Shown here: in pieces, positions 7,515 through 16,276 of the stretch
Layout of the letters: every line of letters starts with the position of its first letter
How positions within the stretch are numbered: position 1 is the stretch's first letter
Source: Anaerohalosphaeraceae bacterium
Lineage (GTDB): Bacteria; Planctomycetota; Phycisphaerae; Sedimentisphaerales; UBA12454
NCBI GenBank assembly: GCA_021108375.1
Contig: JAIORA010000015.1
Span: 1-64,000 of the forward strand
Direction: 5' to 3'
Length of the DNA stretch: 64,000 nucleotides
Translations under genes and position numbers: made by a program
The notes under the pieces: model-generated
The model's input: the letters and a program-made list of their open reading frames with translations, nothing else
Databases searched by the model: none
Told to the model about the DNA's origin: nothing

Positions 7515-7920
7515 TTTTAGAACGCCTTTGAAGCTGCAAACAAATCAGTCTTCTTGAAATAAGCAACTGCCCGCCGGAATAAAGCTGGAAGCAGTACTCG
7601 CCGGGATGAGCGAAAGTAAGGCCTTCAAAACCAAGAACGACGGAGACGATGCTTTTGACATCGGGAAACTTTACAGTATTTTTTTTGTCGAGCAGAACCT
7701 TATCGTCTTCGTTCGTGTCGATGAGCTTAACAGTAAGTTCCGTTTGGCCGTGGCCGTTGGTCAACTCTGCGAAAAAGAAAATCTGCGGATACCTTATCGG
7801 ATATTTCGGCGAGACAATTGTATCCCTTATACTAATAAGGCTTGATGTCTTTGTGGGGGCATCGAAAAGAACGCGGTCGCAAATCACCGCTGATAAGACC
7901 ATTGGAGCAATATCTGTCAT
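7495..7920 (-). CDS. DUF6941-like conserved hypothetical protein
   Basis: A 141-residue beta-rich cytosolic protein of unknown function. The N-terminus (MVLSAVICDRVLFDAPTK) and the central FFFAELTNGHGQTELTVKL followed by LGFEGLTFAHPGEYCFQLY match a small family found mainly in planctomycete and related genomes (DUF6941 type). There is no signal peptide or membrane segment. It overlaps arfB by 20 bases and precedes it on the same strand. The function is not recognised; the operon with a ribosome-rescue factor is the only hint. Confidence 0.7.
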   Translation of the reverse strand: MTDIAPMVLSAVICDRVLFDAPTKTSSLISIRDTIVSPKYPIRYPQIFFFAELTNGHGQTELTVKLIDTNEDDKVLLDKKNTVKFPDVKSIVSVVLGFEGLTFAHPGEYCFQLYSGGQLLISRRLICLQLQRRSKNDANEH

Positions 7921-8081
7921 TTTTTATACCCTTTTATTTTTCCATTTCGTTTTAGAACGGTTTTCCATAGCAAAGAGGATAACCCAAACGAATCAATCGG
8001 TCAATTACAAAGAATTAGCACACTTGAAAAACTGCCGGGACAATGCTAAGATGCAAACGAAAATACTTTCCGGAAAATTTT

Positions 8082-8312
8082 ATGAAAATTCTGTTTTTAC
8101 TTGTCGGCGGGCCATTATTTATGATTGCCGTTGCTGCACATATATATGTCAAAATCAAGCTGCGACCCAAAGATGATAGCGACCTTGACGATTGTTACTG
8201 GGAATTTGAAGAGTCACATCCGCAATTAGCAAAATATAATAAATGGTCGCAGGCTACCTTTGTCGCCGCAATAATCGGAGCACTGCTGCTTTTTTTGTCA
8301 TTGGTATTTTAA
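8082..8312 (+). CDS. Small membrane protein with two helices
   Basis: A 76-residue protein if it starts at ATG 8082 (an in-frame ATG at 8043 would add 13 polar residues). It has a membrane helix at the N-terminus (ILFLLVGGPLFMIAVAAHIYV), an acidic middle (DDSDLDDCYWEFEESH) and a second C-terminal helix (FVAAIIGALLLFLSLVF). Not recognised. Charge distribution and helix spacing support a real small protein, but no homologue can be named. Confidence 0.55.
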   Translation: MKILFLLVGGPLFMIAVAAHIYVKIKLRPKDDSDLDDCYWEFEESHPQLAKYNKWSQATFVAAIIGALLLFLSLVF

Positions 8313-8727
8313 AAACAAAGATTCCTCGACTGCGCTCGGAATGACAAAATCGTATGCGAACAAAAATTGTTTTGGCGTAAAAAAGTGGGGCAAAGCTCTT
8401 TCGGCCTTGCCCCTGTGTTTTATGGCTCTTTCTTTTTTGCGTTTTAGCTCGTTGCTCGAATCGCCCTAACTGCCATCAGCCTTGTGAGAGTCCCTTCAAG
8501 ACGGCAAAAACGAGCGGGCTAAACATGACCCTGTTCCGGATCTTCGAGCCATCTATTTCGTTATCAATGTTATCAGCACTGATAAGTATATCGACACAAC
8601 TCCGAGCAAAAAATGAATTTTTGCAGAGTTTTTTTGCGGAGCGATAAAAAACCAATTTTAGTGGCACAAACCGGTTTTTTCTGTTAAGAAAACAGATGAA
8701 AAAATTTCAATATAAAGTGGAGGCAGT
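8313..8727. repeat. Intergenic region with two hairpins, otherwise nothing recognised
   Basis: A hairpin phrase GATTCC...GGAATGACA at 8320-8346 resembles 2911-2937. A stem GGGGCAA / TTGCCCC (8387-8393 / 8407-8413) is followed by TGTGTTTT and may end the small membrane-protein message. A 63-codon minus-strand frame at 8476-8667 lacks a ribosome site and family features and is not called. Just before the next gene, GGAGG stands 7 bases from the ATG at 8728. Confidence 0.55.
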
Positions 8728-9423
8728 ATGAAAAGTTTTAAGCTAAAACTCGTTTTGAGCACAATAGCCCTGTTAGGAGCCATTTGCACAGCAGTTTCGC
8801 CAAGATGGCACGCGCGCAGCAAAGTTGATATGGGGCAATTCATAAAAGAAATAATGATAATCAATATCGACGGCAAACAAATGAACTCGGCGATATGGCT
8901 GCCCTTTGAGTTTAACGCCCGCGCCAGCGCATCAGCGGGAGAGAGCATCGCTGAAACAGAAAAAGAACTTGCCTTCTTAAAATCGTATCTGATTTTTATG
9001 GTGCAAAGCTCGCTGGAAAGGACCGATGGCTCGCTGCGGTACGCATCGGAGGCGGAGACAAAAGCAAGAGCCGTTTTGCGATGCAAAGATGGAACAACCG
9101 CCCACCCGCTCGAAGATATTCCTGCCAAACTTGCGGGAAGACTTGAGGCGCTAAAGTCAGTTATGGCCAGCTCCGGTCAGGGTTCGGAAAATATGCACAT
9201 ACTGGTATTCCCATTTAAGGACAGAAACGGCAAGACGATTGTTGATGCAGGGCAAAGGGACAAGCTGCGACTGTCGCTGCGAGGTAAGGGTGTTTTTAAC
9301 AGCAGAGAATTTGTATGGCGAACTCCGTTTGAGGCAGTTTTCAATGGTGGAGTCTGCAACAAATGCAACGAGAAAGTAAAAGCCAAATGGAGCTTTTGTC
9401 CGTGGTGCGGCAATAAATTATAG
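8728..9423 (+). CDS. Hypothetical exported or membrane-anchored protein with C-terminal zinc ribbon
   Basis: A 231-residue protein of unknown function. The N-terminal hydrophobic stretch (LKLVLSTIALLGAICTAVS) is a signal peptide or anchor. The C-terminus is a clean zinc ribbon with two knuckles, CNKCNEK and CPWCGNKL, ending at the stop. The middle contains alternating polar strands without a known motif. Zinc ribbons are normally cytosolic, so an N-in anchor or a reducing compartment is a puzzle if the hydrophobic segment is a true export signal. Shine-Dalgarno GGAGG lies 7 bases before the ATG. Confidence 0.65.
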   Translation: MKSFKLKLVLSTIALLGAICTAVSPRWHARSKVDMGQFIKEIMIINIDGKQMNSAIWLPFEFNARASASAGESIAETEKELAFLKSYLIFMVQSSLERTDGSLRYASEAETKARAVLRCKDGTTAHPLEDIPAKLAGRLEALKSVMASSGQGSENMHILVFPFKDRNGKTIVDAGQRDKLRLSLRGKGVFNSREFVWRTPFEAVFNGGVCNKCNEKVKAKWSFCPWCGNKL

Positions 9424-9509
9424 CGGTTGTTACGGCGAGGAAATCGCCTTGCAATGGTAGCGATTTTATCCGGTAGCTTCCGCCGCTCGGCTGCTAATTT
9501 ATGCCACCG

Positions 9510-11177
9510 CTACATATTCTGGTATCTCGGGCCGCCGGAACCTTCCGGAACTGTCCAGCGAATATTATCGAACGGGCATTTTCGCTGACACGTTTTGCAG
9601 TGCAGACAATTCGACGGGTTAGCGGGCGAGACCTGCCCGGCAACCGTCTCGTACACGCCCGCAGGACAAAAAGTGATGCAGGGTGAATTAAACTTCGGTG
9701 TGCATTTTTGGGCGCAGGTGTTACGGTTGATTATTTTCAAATGCGATGGCTGTTCTTCGCGATGAGTGGTTGCGGCCATTGCGGTAAAGGTGTCTTTATC
9801 ATAATTTTTGGCAGGTTTGTATTTGTATTTTTTACTGCTGAGCTCCTTGTAATCTTCTTCGGGGGTAAACTTCGGCGTTTTTTGGCCAAGACTGGCAAGA
9901 GGCATACCGAAAAGCGGGCCGAGTTTCGCAACGGCCTGTCTGAATTTTCGGGCTGATCGCATTTCATTTATCACACCTAACCTATTGAGAAGCTCGGTGT
10001 ATTTCGATGCAAGGGCTACGCTGGACTGAGTGTTTTCGGCGATAGCGGTGCCTGCGGCTATGCCGGATTTTATCGCGTTATGCAGGCCCTTGATTTTCAT
10101 CATATTGACCAAACCAGCAGAGTCGCCGAGGAGCATAACATTGCCGCTGCCGATTGCGCTGGTCCTTGCATCACGAGGCATAGAATAATAGCCGCCCTCC
10201 GGTATCATTTTAGCACCGGCCTGGACTATTGTGCCGCCGGCGATAAACTTTTTGACGAAGCTGTGGTTCTTGAAATTCGTGAGCGCATCCTGCGGGTTGA
10301 AATCGCAGTACTTCCAGTCGAGGCCGACAATCATTCCAACAGCGATTTGGTTTTTGCCCATCGGGTACATAATTCCGCCGCCAAACATCGCGGGGCCGAG
10401 TACCGGAGTCCATAGCGGATAGCCCATTGCGTGGACAACCCTGCCGGATGTGAATTTTTCGTACTGGGCATCGCTGACTTTTATCAGCTCCTTAACGCCA
10501 AGCGAATAAAGCTGCGGCATTTCTCTGACGAGAGCGGCCTTTTCGATGAACCTTTCGGTAACCAGTCCATCGCAACCCTCGGCGAGAACTATCGCATCGG
10601 CAGAAATGACCTCGCCTTTAACATAATTTGGCTGGGGCCTGCCATCTTTGTCCAGGCCCTGGTCAACGAGCTTTACGCCGATTGCTATATCCTTTTGACT
10701 GTCATAAATAATGTCCTCGACAGCAAAGCCGGTAACAATTTCAACGCCGAGCTTTTCGGCTATCCCGGCAAACCATTTGGTGAGCTTGCTGACCGAAACG
10801 ATATAGTCGTCGCCGTGGAGCATCTGTCCGAAACATATTCCGAACTTTTTGGCCAAAGCCATCACAAAAAAGATATTGAACGAAAACTTTTTGCCAAGAA
10901 AGAACATTATATTGTCCCTTTTGACCTTTCCAACGAGGACATCTTTTGCGAGCGGGTCGAGAGCCCAGTTTTTATCCACGGGGCGAAGTAGCTGAGCCAA
11001 TACTTCGCTCTCAATAACAGCACCAGAAAGATTGTGATTGCCGGGTTCGTGAGATTTATCTATTACACAAATTTTCGCGTTTGGATTTTTGCACTTGAGC
11101 GTTATCGCTGCTGAAAGACCGGCCGGGCCTGCACCTACTATCAATACGGATGTTTTTTTATAATCAGATTGATTCAC
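9510..11177 (-). CDS. Electron transfer flavoprotein-quinone oxidoreductase (ETF-QO/FixC type)
   Basis: A 555-residue flavoprotein that passes electrons from ETF to the membrane quinone pool. The N-terminal FAD dinucleotide fold reads VLIVGAGPAGLSAAITL. A second FAD motif is NVMLLGDSAGLVN (about residue 350). The C-terminal ferredoxin-like domain supplies the [4Fe-4S] ligands in CLHCKTCQRKCPFDN, preceded by the CPAGVYE segment typical of ETF-QO. The length matches the fused mitochondrial/alphaproteobacterial form, not the shorter FixC plus FixX. It follows the fused EtfB-EtfA gene by about 23 bases on the same strand, so donor and acceptor proteins form one operon. Confidence 0.92.
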   Translation of the reverse strand: MNQSDYKKTSVLIVGAGPAGLSAAITLKCKNPNAKICVIDKSHEPGNHNLSGAVIESEVLAQLLRPVDKNWALDPLAKDVLVGKVKRDNIMFFLGKKFSFNIFFVMALAKKFGICFGQMLHGDDYIVSVSKLTKWFAGIAEKLGVEIVTGFAVEDIIYDSQKDIAIGVKLVDQGLDKDGRPQPNYVKGEVISADAIVLAEGCDGLVTERFIEKAALVREMPQLYSLGVKELIKVSDAQYEKFTSGRVVHAMGYPLWTPVLGPAMFGGGIMYPMGKNQIAVGMIVGLDWKYCDFNPQDALTNFKNHSFVKKFIAGGTIVQAGAKMIPEGGYYSMPRDARTSAIGSGNVMLLGDSAGLVNMMKIKGLHNAIKSGIAAGTAIAENTQSSVALASKYTELLNRLGVINEMRSARKFRQAVAKLGPLFGMPLASLGQKTPKFTPEEDYKELSSKKYKYKPAKNYDKDTFTAMAATTHREEQPSHLKIINRNTCAQKCTPKFNSPCITFCPAGVYETVAGQVSPANPSNCLHCKTCQRKCPFDNIRWTVPEGSGGPRYQNM

Positions 11178-11200
11178 TTTATCCTCTTTTTTAAAAATTG

Positions 11201-13285
11201 TTACGCTAACGCTTTTACCAATTTCGGCACGACATCTTCAACGGTTCCGTTAATATAGTAATCGCAGTGCCTGAAAATCGGTGCGTTCGGGTCGCTGTTT
11301 ATCGCGACAATTATTTCGCTATTAGCTACGCCTATCATATGCTGAATCGCGCCCGAAATTCCCAGGGCAAAATACAGCTTCGGCCCAATCGAGGTACCGG
11401 TCTGTCCGACCTGATGGATACGGTCAACAAAGCCCTGCTCGACAGCGGCACGCGAAGCACCCCTTTCGGCCGGTGTCTTCAGCGACTTACTCAAAGATTC
11501 GCTCAAAGTCGCAAGGAGCTTTTCATAATTGTCCCTGTTCTGCATACCTTTGCCGCCACTTACGATTATCCCGGCGGCAAGATTGACAGAGCCGCTGCTC
11601 ATCTCGGTTTTTATTATATCGAGACTTATATCTTTGTCAGTAATTTTTATTGGTTCGTTAATTGTTTTGCCCTGCCTGTTCGGGTCGGGGGCGAGCCTTT
11701 TCATCACGCCCGATCGGGCAGAGGCCATCTGCGATTTTGAATCCTTGGTGCAGATAGTTGCCATAACGTTTCCGCCGAGAGCCGGACGGCTCTGCATAAG
11801 GACAGCGGTCTGTGCCTTGCGGGAGCTGTCTCTGATTTCCAGGCCGGTACAGTCTGCTGTTAGGCCGCAACTTAGTTTGTATGATATCATCGGGGCCAGA
11901 ACCCTGCCGCGCGGAGTTGCGGCGAAGAGAACTATCTGCGGCCAGTGCCTGCCAATGATTTGTTCAAATACTTTGGAATAACTGGCGGGGTCAAATTCTT
12001 TTAGCAGTTTGTCTTCGGCGGTATATACGCAATCGGCACCCGCGGCGATGAGGTCTTTGCAGTACGACTGCACATTTTCGCCGGCGATAACAACGCCGAC
12101 CCGCGTATCGAGCGAATCAGCCAGGTGGCGAGCCTTGCCGAGCAGTTCAAAAGTGGCGGGGTGAATTTTGCCATCGTTGGTTTCGGCAACGACCCATACC
12201 TGCCCGTTATAAGCAGGCTCCCGCAGGCTCAGGCTGGCAAGCATATCGCCGAGAGCCTTCTTATGGAACGAGGCGGCGGGTGAATCGAGAATCTTTTCCT
12301 TAACGTCTTCGGTAATTTCCGAAACGTCTTTTATGGCAAGCTCATCAAGCAGACCGGCGAGAGCCTGATAATCGTTGTTTTCTTTTTGTGTGCCCTCAAA
12401 ACTCTTGTCAAACTTTTTTGCCCTCTTTGCAGGCAAAATATAATCAGCTGTCTTGGCGGCAAGGGCAGCTTTGCTGTCGTCCGATTTGCTGAAACTCTCT
12501 TTCAAAATTTTCGCAAGGGCATCAGGGGTATCGAGCTTCTGGCATTTACGGTTCGTCTTGCCCGGAGGATAAACTCTTATAACTCTGGTTTTTGAGCCGC
12601 TTATGCCAACAGCGGCGGCGTTGATATCGGCGGCAGTCCATTGGATTAGCTCTGTTTCGTTTGCGCGGCGGGTTGCGGCGAAAGAAGCAAAAAGCGGATA
12701 TTCGTACTTTGCTACCGTTATAACAGCGGGAGTGGTTTTGGGAGAGACGACCTGACTGCCACGACTGATGATACGTTCAAATTCAAACCTGCCGGAATTG
12801 TATTCAACGTCAGTGGCATAAGCGATGCAGGGAATTTCCAGCTCCGAAGCAATCTGAGCAGGTACCTGCGCGGTATCGCCATCGACAGACTGCATTCCGG
12901 CAACCACATAATAATCATCGCTGCCGCCGAGCAGCTCTTTTACAATTTTGCGGATGGCAAAAGCAAGAGGGTTTGCCGTTGCCCATGTGTCGGCTCCGCC
13001 CAGCGCACGGTCTGTCAGCAAGACCACTTTGTCGGCACATCTGGCAAGGCTGTAACGCAAAACCTCCGCAGCCATCGGCGGACCCATTGTAAGGGCTATT
13101 ATTTTGCCGGCAGAATTGCTAATATCCTTCATACGATAGGCCATCGCCAAGGCGCAGGTGTCCAGTTCGTTTATAACGCTTGCCAGTCGGCCTCGAACCA
13201 GCGTACCGGTTTCAGGGTCGAAAGCATTGTCGGTAATCTGGGTTACGTCGGGAACCTGTTTTACCAATACAATAAAATTACTCAT
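11201..13285 (-). CDS. Fused electron transfer flavoprotein EtfB-EtfA
   Basis: A 694-residue protein joining both ETF subunits. The N-terminal part (about 1-250) is EtfB: FIVLVKQVPDVT, then VINELDTCALAMAYRMKD and VVAGMQSVDGDTAQVP, the AMP/FAD-binding region. A linker of roughly 100 poorly conserved residues follows. The C-terminal part (about 355-694) is EtfA, starting VWVVAETNDGKIHPAT and ending with the FAD-binding HQVGQTGTSIGPKLYFALG and AINSDPNAPIFRHCDYYI blocks. ETF is normally two polypeptides of about 260 and 320 residues. The start is taken as ATG 13285 (GAGG 8 bases upstream) instead of TTG 13288. It is co-transcribed with ETF-QO, which suggests electron delivery from acyl-CoA or similar dehydrogenases to quinone. 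Confidence 0.92.
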   Translation of the reverse strand: MSNFIVLVKQVPDVTQITDNAFDPETGTLVRGRLASVINELDTCALAMAYRMKDISNSAGKIIALTMGPPMAAEVLRYSLARCADKVVLLTDRALGGADTWATANPLAFAIRKIVKELLGGSDDYYVVAGMQSVDGDTAQVPAQIASELEIPCIAYATDVEYNSGRFEFERIISRGSQVVSPKTTPAVITVAKYEYPLFASFAATRRANETELIQWTAADINAAAVGISGSKTRVIRVYPPGKTNRKCQKLDTPDALAKILKESFSKSDDSKAALAAKTADYILPAKRAKKFDKSFEGTQKENNDYQALAGLLDELAIKDVSEITEDVKEKILDSPAASFHKKALGDMLASLSLREPAYNGQVWVVAETNDGKIHPATFELLGKARHLADSLDTRVGVVIAGENVQSYCKDLIAAGADCVYTAEDKLLKEFDPASYSKVFEQIIGRHWPQIVLFAATPRGRVLAPMISYKLSCGLTADCTGLEIRDSSRKAQTAVLMQSRPALGGNVMATICTKDSKSQMASARSGVMKRLAPDPNRQGKTINEPIKITDKDISLDIIKTEMSSGSVNLAAGIIVSGGKGMQNRDNYEKLLATLSESLSKSLKTPAERGASRAAVEQGFVDRIHQVGQTGTSIGPKLYFALGISGAIQHMIGVANSEIIVAINSDPNAPIFRHCDYYINGTVEDVVPKLVKALA

Positions 13286-13617
13286 CAAAGAACCTCGTCG
13301 TATGTAGAATTAAATTTTCAAGTCCGAAAAGCACTTATTAGAACTGCCCTTAATTTTCGCTTATTTGCGGGATTTTCACTATAAACCAATCGCTTTTTTT
13401 TTGCATTATCGTGCTTTCAGACAACTCCGCCTCAGAGGGCCATTTTGTACAAATCTGCCGATTTTTATACCTATTAAGCTGAAAAATAACCAAATAACAG
13501 TTAGAGCTTGATTTTTTCAGGCCGGTAATGTTAGAATTTGCAACCACAGGCATAATATAATTGCGAAAATAGCAATTGGCGAAACGTTTAAACTAATACT
13601 AAGTTCAGAGGAAAAAA
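13286..13617. other. Intergenic region, nothing recognised
   Basis: About 330 bases between the divergently transcribed ETF and corrinoid-protein genes. It is AT-rich, with no hairpin-repeat family member and no convincing -35/-10 pair: TATAAT at 13556-13561 lacks a correctly spaced -35. AGAGGA before the ATG at 13618 is the corrinoid-protein ribosome site. Confidence 0.5.
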
Positions 13618-14244
13618 ATGGCAGATTTAAAAGAATTGGGCGAATCGATAATCAAAGGCGACCAGAACAAAGCGCTGGAAATCACGAAGCAGGCTCTTGA
13701 TGAGGGAATGTCGCCGGAAGCGATTCTCAATGACGGACTTATCGGCGGAATGAACATCATAGGCGCAAGATTCAAAAACAACGAAGTCTATATCCCGGAA
13801 GTACTCATCGCTGCCCGCGCTATGAAAACCGCAATGGAAGTTCTTGAGCCAAAACTCGTTGAAGCCGGCGTAGAGCCGCTGGCCAAGGCGGCAATCGGCA
13901 CTGTCCAGGGCGACCTGCACGACATTGGCAAAAACCTCGTCATTATGATGTTGAAAGGCGCAGGGTTTGAAGTTGTGGATATGGGCGTTGATGTAACCTC
14001 CGAAAATTTTGTCAAGATTGCAAAAGAATCGGGAGCAAAAATTATCGGTATGAGCGCACTCCTGACAACCACAATGCCCGCAATGGAAAAATCCATCCAG
14101 GCTCTTAAAGATGCCAGCGTTGATGTCAAGATTATGATTGGCGGAGCGCCCGTAACACAGGCCTATGCTGACAAAATCGGTGCAGACGGCTACGCGGCAG
14201 ATGCTGCCTCGGCAGTCGATGTCGCAAAAGTATTGATAGCATAA
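13618..14244 (+). CDS. Methyltransferase cognate corrinoid protein (B12-binding)
   Basis: A 208-residue corrinoid carrier of the MtmC/MtbC/MttC type. The N-terminal helical cap (about 1-85) has IKGDQNKALEITKQALDEG and GARFKNNEVYIPEVLIAARAM. The Rossmann domain carries the cobalamin lower-ligand motif DLHDIGKNLVIMML (His ligand in DxHxxG, about residue 101), then SALLTTTMPAM and GGAPVTQAYADKIGADGY. Such proteins shuttle a methyl group between a substrate-specific methyltransferase and a second methyltransferase. Neither partner lies next to it, so the substrate is unknown. A strong terminator follows directly, so it is monocistronic. Confidence 0.92.
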   Translation: MADLKELGESIIKGDQNKALEITKQALDEGMSPEAILNDGLIGGMNIIGARFKNNEVYIPEVLIAARAMKTAMEVLEPKLVEAGVEPLAKAAIGTVQGDLHDIGKNLVIMMLKGAGFEVVDMGVDVTSENFVKIAKESGAKIIGMSALLTTTMPAMEKSIQALKDASVDVKIMIGGAPVTQAYADKIGADGYAADAASAVDVAKVLIA

Positions 14245-14269
14245 AACAATCCTCCAAAACAAATTGTAT

Positions 14270-14303
14270 AAGGACACCGAATTTTTATTCGGTGTCCTTT
14301 TTT
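14270..14303 (+). terminator. Rho-independent terminator after the corrinoid protein gene
   Basis: A perfect 13-base stem with arms AAGGACACCGAAT (14270-14282) and ATTCGGTGTCCTT (14287-14299), a TTTT loop and a following T run. It starts 26 bases after the stop codon. Confidence 0.9.
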
Positions 14304-14306
14304 AGA

Positions 14307-14412
14307 CACAGATTTACACAGATTCTAAAAAAGTAAAAAGATAAAAAATGGATACCCGTTTTCGCAGGTATGACAAGGATGAGATTGCCACGCTGCGCTG
14401 GTCGAAATGATA
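14307..14412. repeat. Composite intergenic repeat (copy 2)
   Basis: It has the same order of units as 4620-4725: a degenerate 'acacagatt' phrase, an A-rich spacer, a hairpin with arms ATACCCG / CAGGTAT (14351-14371, slightly decayed) and a GAGATTGCC phrase (14381-14412, decayed). The conserved order in two unlinked places indicates the block spreads or is duplicated as a unit. Confidence 0.7.
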
Positions 14413-14493
14413 ACAAAACTTTGCGCATAAGACGTTTAGTTTGATGGGAAAAATGGCCTTATGGCTTGACTTTTGCCAAGAGGAGAATCTATA

Positions 14494-14505
14494 ATGGCTC
14501 TATGA
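14494..14505 (+). promoter_or_regulatory. Three-codon upstream mini-ORF coupled to the sigma factor start
   Basis: ATG GCT CTA TGA at 14494-14505 sits 7 bases after AAGAGGAG, the proper distance for initiation. Its TGA overlaps the sigma-factor ATG at 14502 in an ATGA junction. The arrangement would let ribosomes re-initiate on the sigma gene and could set its level. It may equally be that the Shine-Dalgarno serves the downstream ATG at a long spacing of 15 bases. Confidence 0.4.
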
Positions 14506-16193
14506 AAAACATCGAAAACCAGATATTATCTCAACTCTTTATGGAAACACGCTTTGCGCCTCGGAAACAACTGCTGAGGCAAATCGATTCGGCTCGAAAA
14601 CTTTATAAAATAATCGATACAGAAAGAAATTATCCGTTTGAGTTTGTCTGTTCCAAAATTACCGGCTATCGCCCAAAACAGACCCCGCAAACAGAGACTA
14701 TCAGCGGAGAGGATTTGATAGAATCTCTGCCAACTTTCATCCTGAGGGCCAGCGCAAGGCTGAAACTTAAGGCCGACGAGCAGGAAGAAAAAATTTACAG
14801 CATTGATGAACTGGCCGAAAAATTCAGCGTCTCCGGCAGAACCATTGAGCGATGGCGTAAAAAAGGATTGGTCGCCGGGAAATATATTTTCGGAGATGGT
14901 ATTATGCGAACCGGCTTTGCCGCCGAGGAGGTCGATGAGTTTACCGGGGAAAATACCGAACTCCTCAAAAGAGCTTCGCAATACAACATTGTTACCGAGA
15001 AGAACAGGCAGGCAATAATCAAAAAAATTATTGCCATAGCCACTGATACAAAACTGAGCAGGCAAGGCGTTATAAAAAAAGCCGCGGCGCAATCAAACCG
15101 CTCGGTTGAAACCGTAAGGTGTCTGCTAATCGATTACGAAAAACAAAATCCCAGAAAAAATATCTTCAAAAAACCGTGCCTCGTAATAGGAACAAGGGAA
15201 AGAGCTATAATTTTTAATATGTTCGAGGCCGGGACAGAAGTTGAGGAACTGGCGGAAAAATTCCAGAGGAGCAAAAGCTCAATTTACCGAATTATCAGCA
15301 GGCGAAGGATACGCAAACTGCTTAAGCATAAACCCGAATATATCGAAAGCAAAGAATTTACACAAGAATCCGCTCAGGAAAAATTTCTCGGCAAAAGCCT
15401 CTCTCTTCCGGGCGTACTCACCGGCAAAAGATTTGATTTGCCCGGCAAAAGGGGCAAAGTGCAGCAGAGATATTTCGATTTAATCAAAAAAACGCCTATA
15501 CTGAACCGTCAGCAGGAAATGGAGCTTTTCAGGCGATACAACTTTTTGAAATACATAGCGAAAAAGAGAATCGAAAGTCTCGACCTGGCCAAGCCATCGG
15601 CAAGGGCTGTTACGAAAGCACAACAACTTCTCGACGAATCCGAAGATGTGAAAGCAGCAATCATAGAAGCCAACCTCCGGCTCGTTGTCAGGATAGCGGC
15701 AAGGCACTCGGCGGAAGAACACCTTGGAGACCTCGTGAGCGAGGGCAATATGGCTCTTATGAGAGCGGTTGAAAAATTTGACTACACCAGAGGCTTTCGG
15801 TTCAGCACATACGCATCCTGGGTTATCGCTAAAGATTTCGCAAGACATCTTCCGGCAGAGGCGGCTCGGTTAGAAAGAACGGCCAGCAGCGAGATAGACG
15901 AATTTGAACAAGTCGCTGATAAATTCAACTCGGCCAAAATCGAAGCGGTAGAATCTGCTCATCACAGTCTTGAAGAAGTTATCGCAGACAATCTCACCGA
16001 GCGGGAGCAGTATATTATCCGCTATCATTTTGGACTGGTCGGGACGCTGGTAAAGAAAAAGTCGAAAACTCTAAAGCAAATCGGCGATGAACTTGGACTC
16101 AGCAAGGAAAGAATAAGGCAAATTGAACTGATAGCAATCCAGAAACTCAGGCAGACGCTAAGCCCGAAAGAATTCCAGCTTCTCATAGGCTAA
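14502..16193 (+). CDS. Sigma-70 family factor with two N-terminal helix-turn-helix domains
   Basis: A 563-residue sigma factor. The C-terminal third is sigma-70: region 2 reads ANLRLVVRIAARHSAEEH, DLVSEGNMALMRAVEKFDY and RFSTYASWVI; region 4 reads LTEREQYIIRYHFGL and LGLSKERIRQIE. Region 3 is very short. The N-terminal 330 residues are not sigma-like. They carry a MerR/excisionase-type HTH (YSIDELAEKFSVSGRTIERW, about residues 90-110) and a second HTH (EVEELAEKFQRSKSSIYRII, about 245-265). Start: ATG 14502. The only good Shine-Dalgarno (AAGAGGAG) fits a preceding ATG GCT CTA TGA mini-frame whose stop overlaps this ATG. TTG 14466 is an alternative start that adds 12 residues. Confidence 0.85.
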   Translation: MKNIENQILSQLFMETRFAPRKQLLRQIDSARKLYKIIDTERNYPFEFVCSKITGYRPKQTPQTETISGEDLIESLPTFILRASARLKLKADEQEEKIYSIDELAEKFSVSGRTIERWRKKGLVAGKYIFGDGIMRTGFAAEEVDEFTGENTELLKRASQYNIVTEKNRQAIIKKIIAIATDTKLSRQGVIKKAAAQSNRSVETVRCLLIDYEKQNPRKNIFKKPCLVIGTRERAIIFNMFEAGTEVEELAEKFQRSKSSIYRIISRRRIRKLLKHKPEYIESKEFTQESAQEKFLGKSLSLPGVLTGKRFDLPGKRGKVQQRYFDLIKKTPILNRQQEMELFRRYNFLKYIAKKRIESLDLAKPSARAVTKAQQLLDESEDVKAAIIEANLRLVVRIAARHSAEEHLGDLVSEGNMALMRAVEKFDYTRGFRFSTYASWVIAKDFARHLPAEAARLERTASSEIDEFEQVADKFNSAKIEAVESAHHSLEEVIADNLTEREQYIIRYHFGLVGTLVKKKSKTLKQIGDELGLSKERIRQIELIAIQKLRQTLSPKEFQLLIG

Positions 16194-16276
16194 TGAGGCC
16201 ATCAATTTATGGGTTTGTAAAATACAACCTTTGAGTGTAGAATCGGTTAAAGTGATTTTTGTAATGGAGAGGTTTT

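Noticed and set aside
8476-8667. 63-codon minus-strand open frame
   Set aside because: No ribosome site, no recognisable domain, and it spans an apparently non-coding region.
8655-8685. TGGCAC resembling a sigma-54 -24 element
   Set aside because: The required GC at the -12 position with correct spacing is missing.
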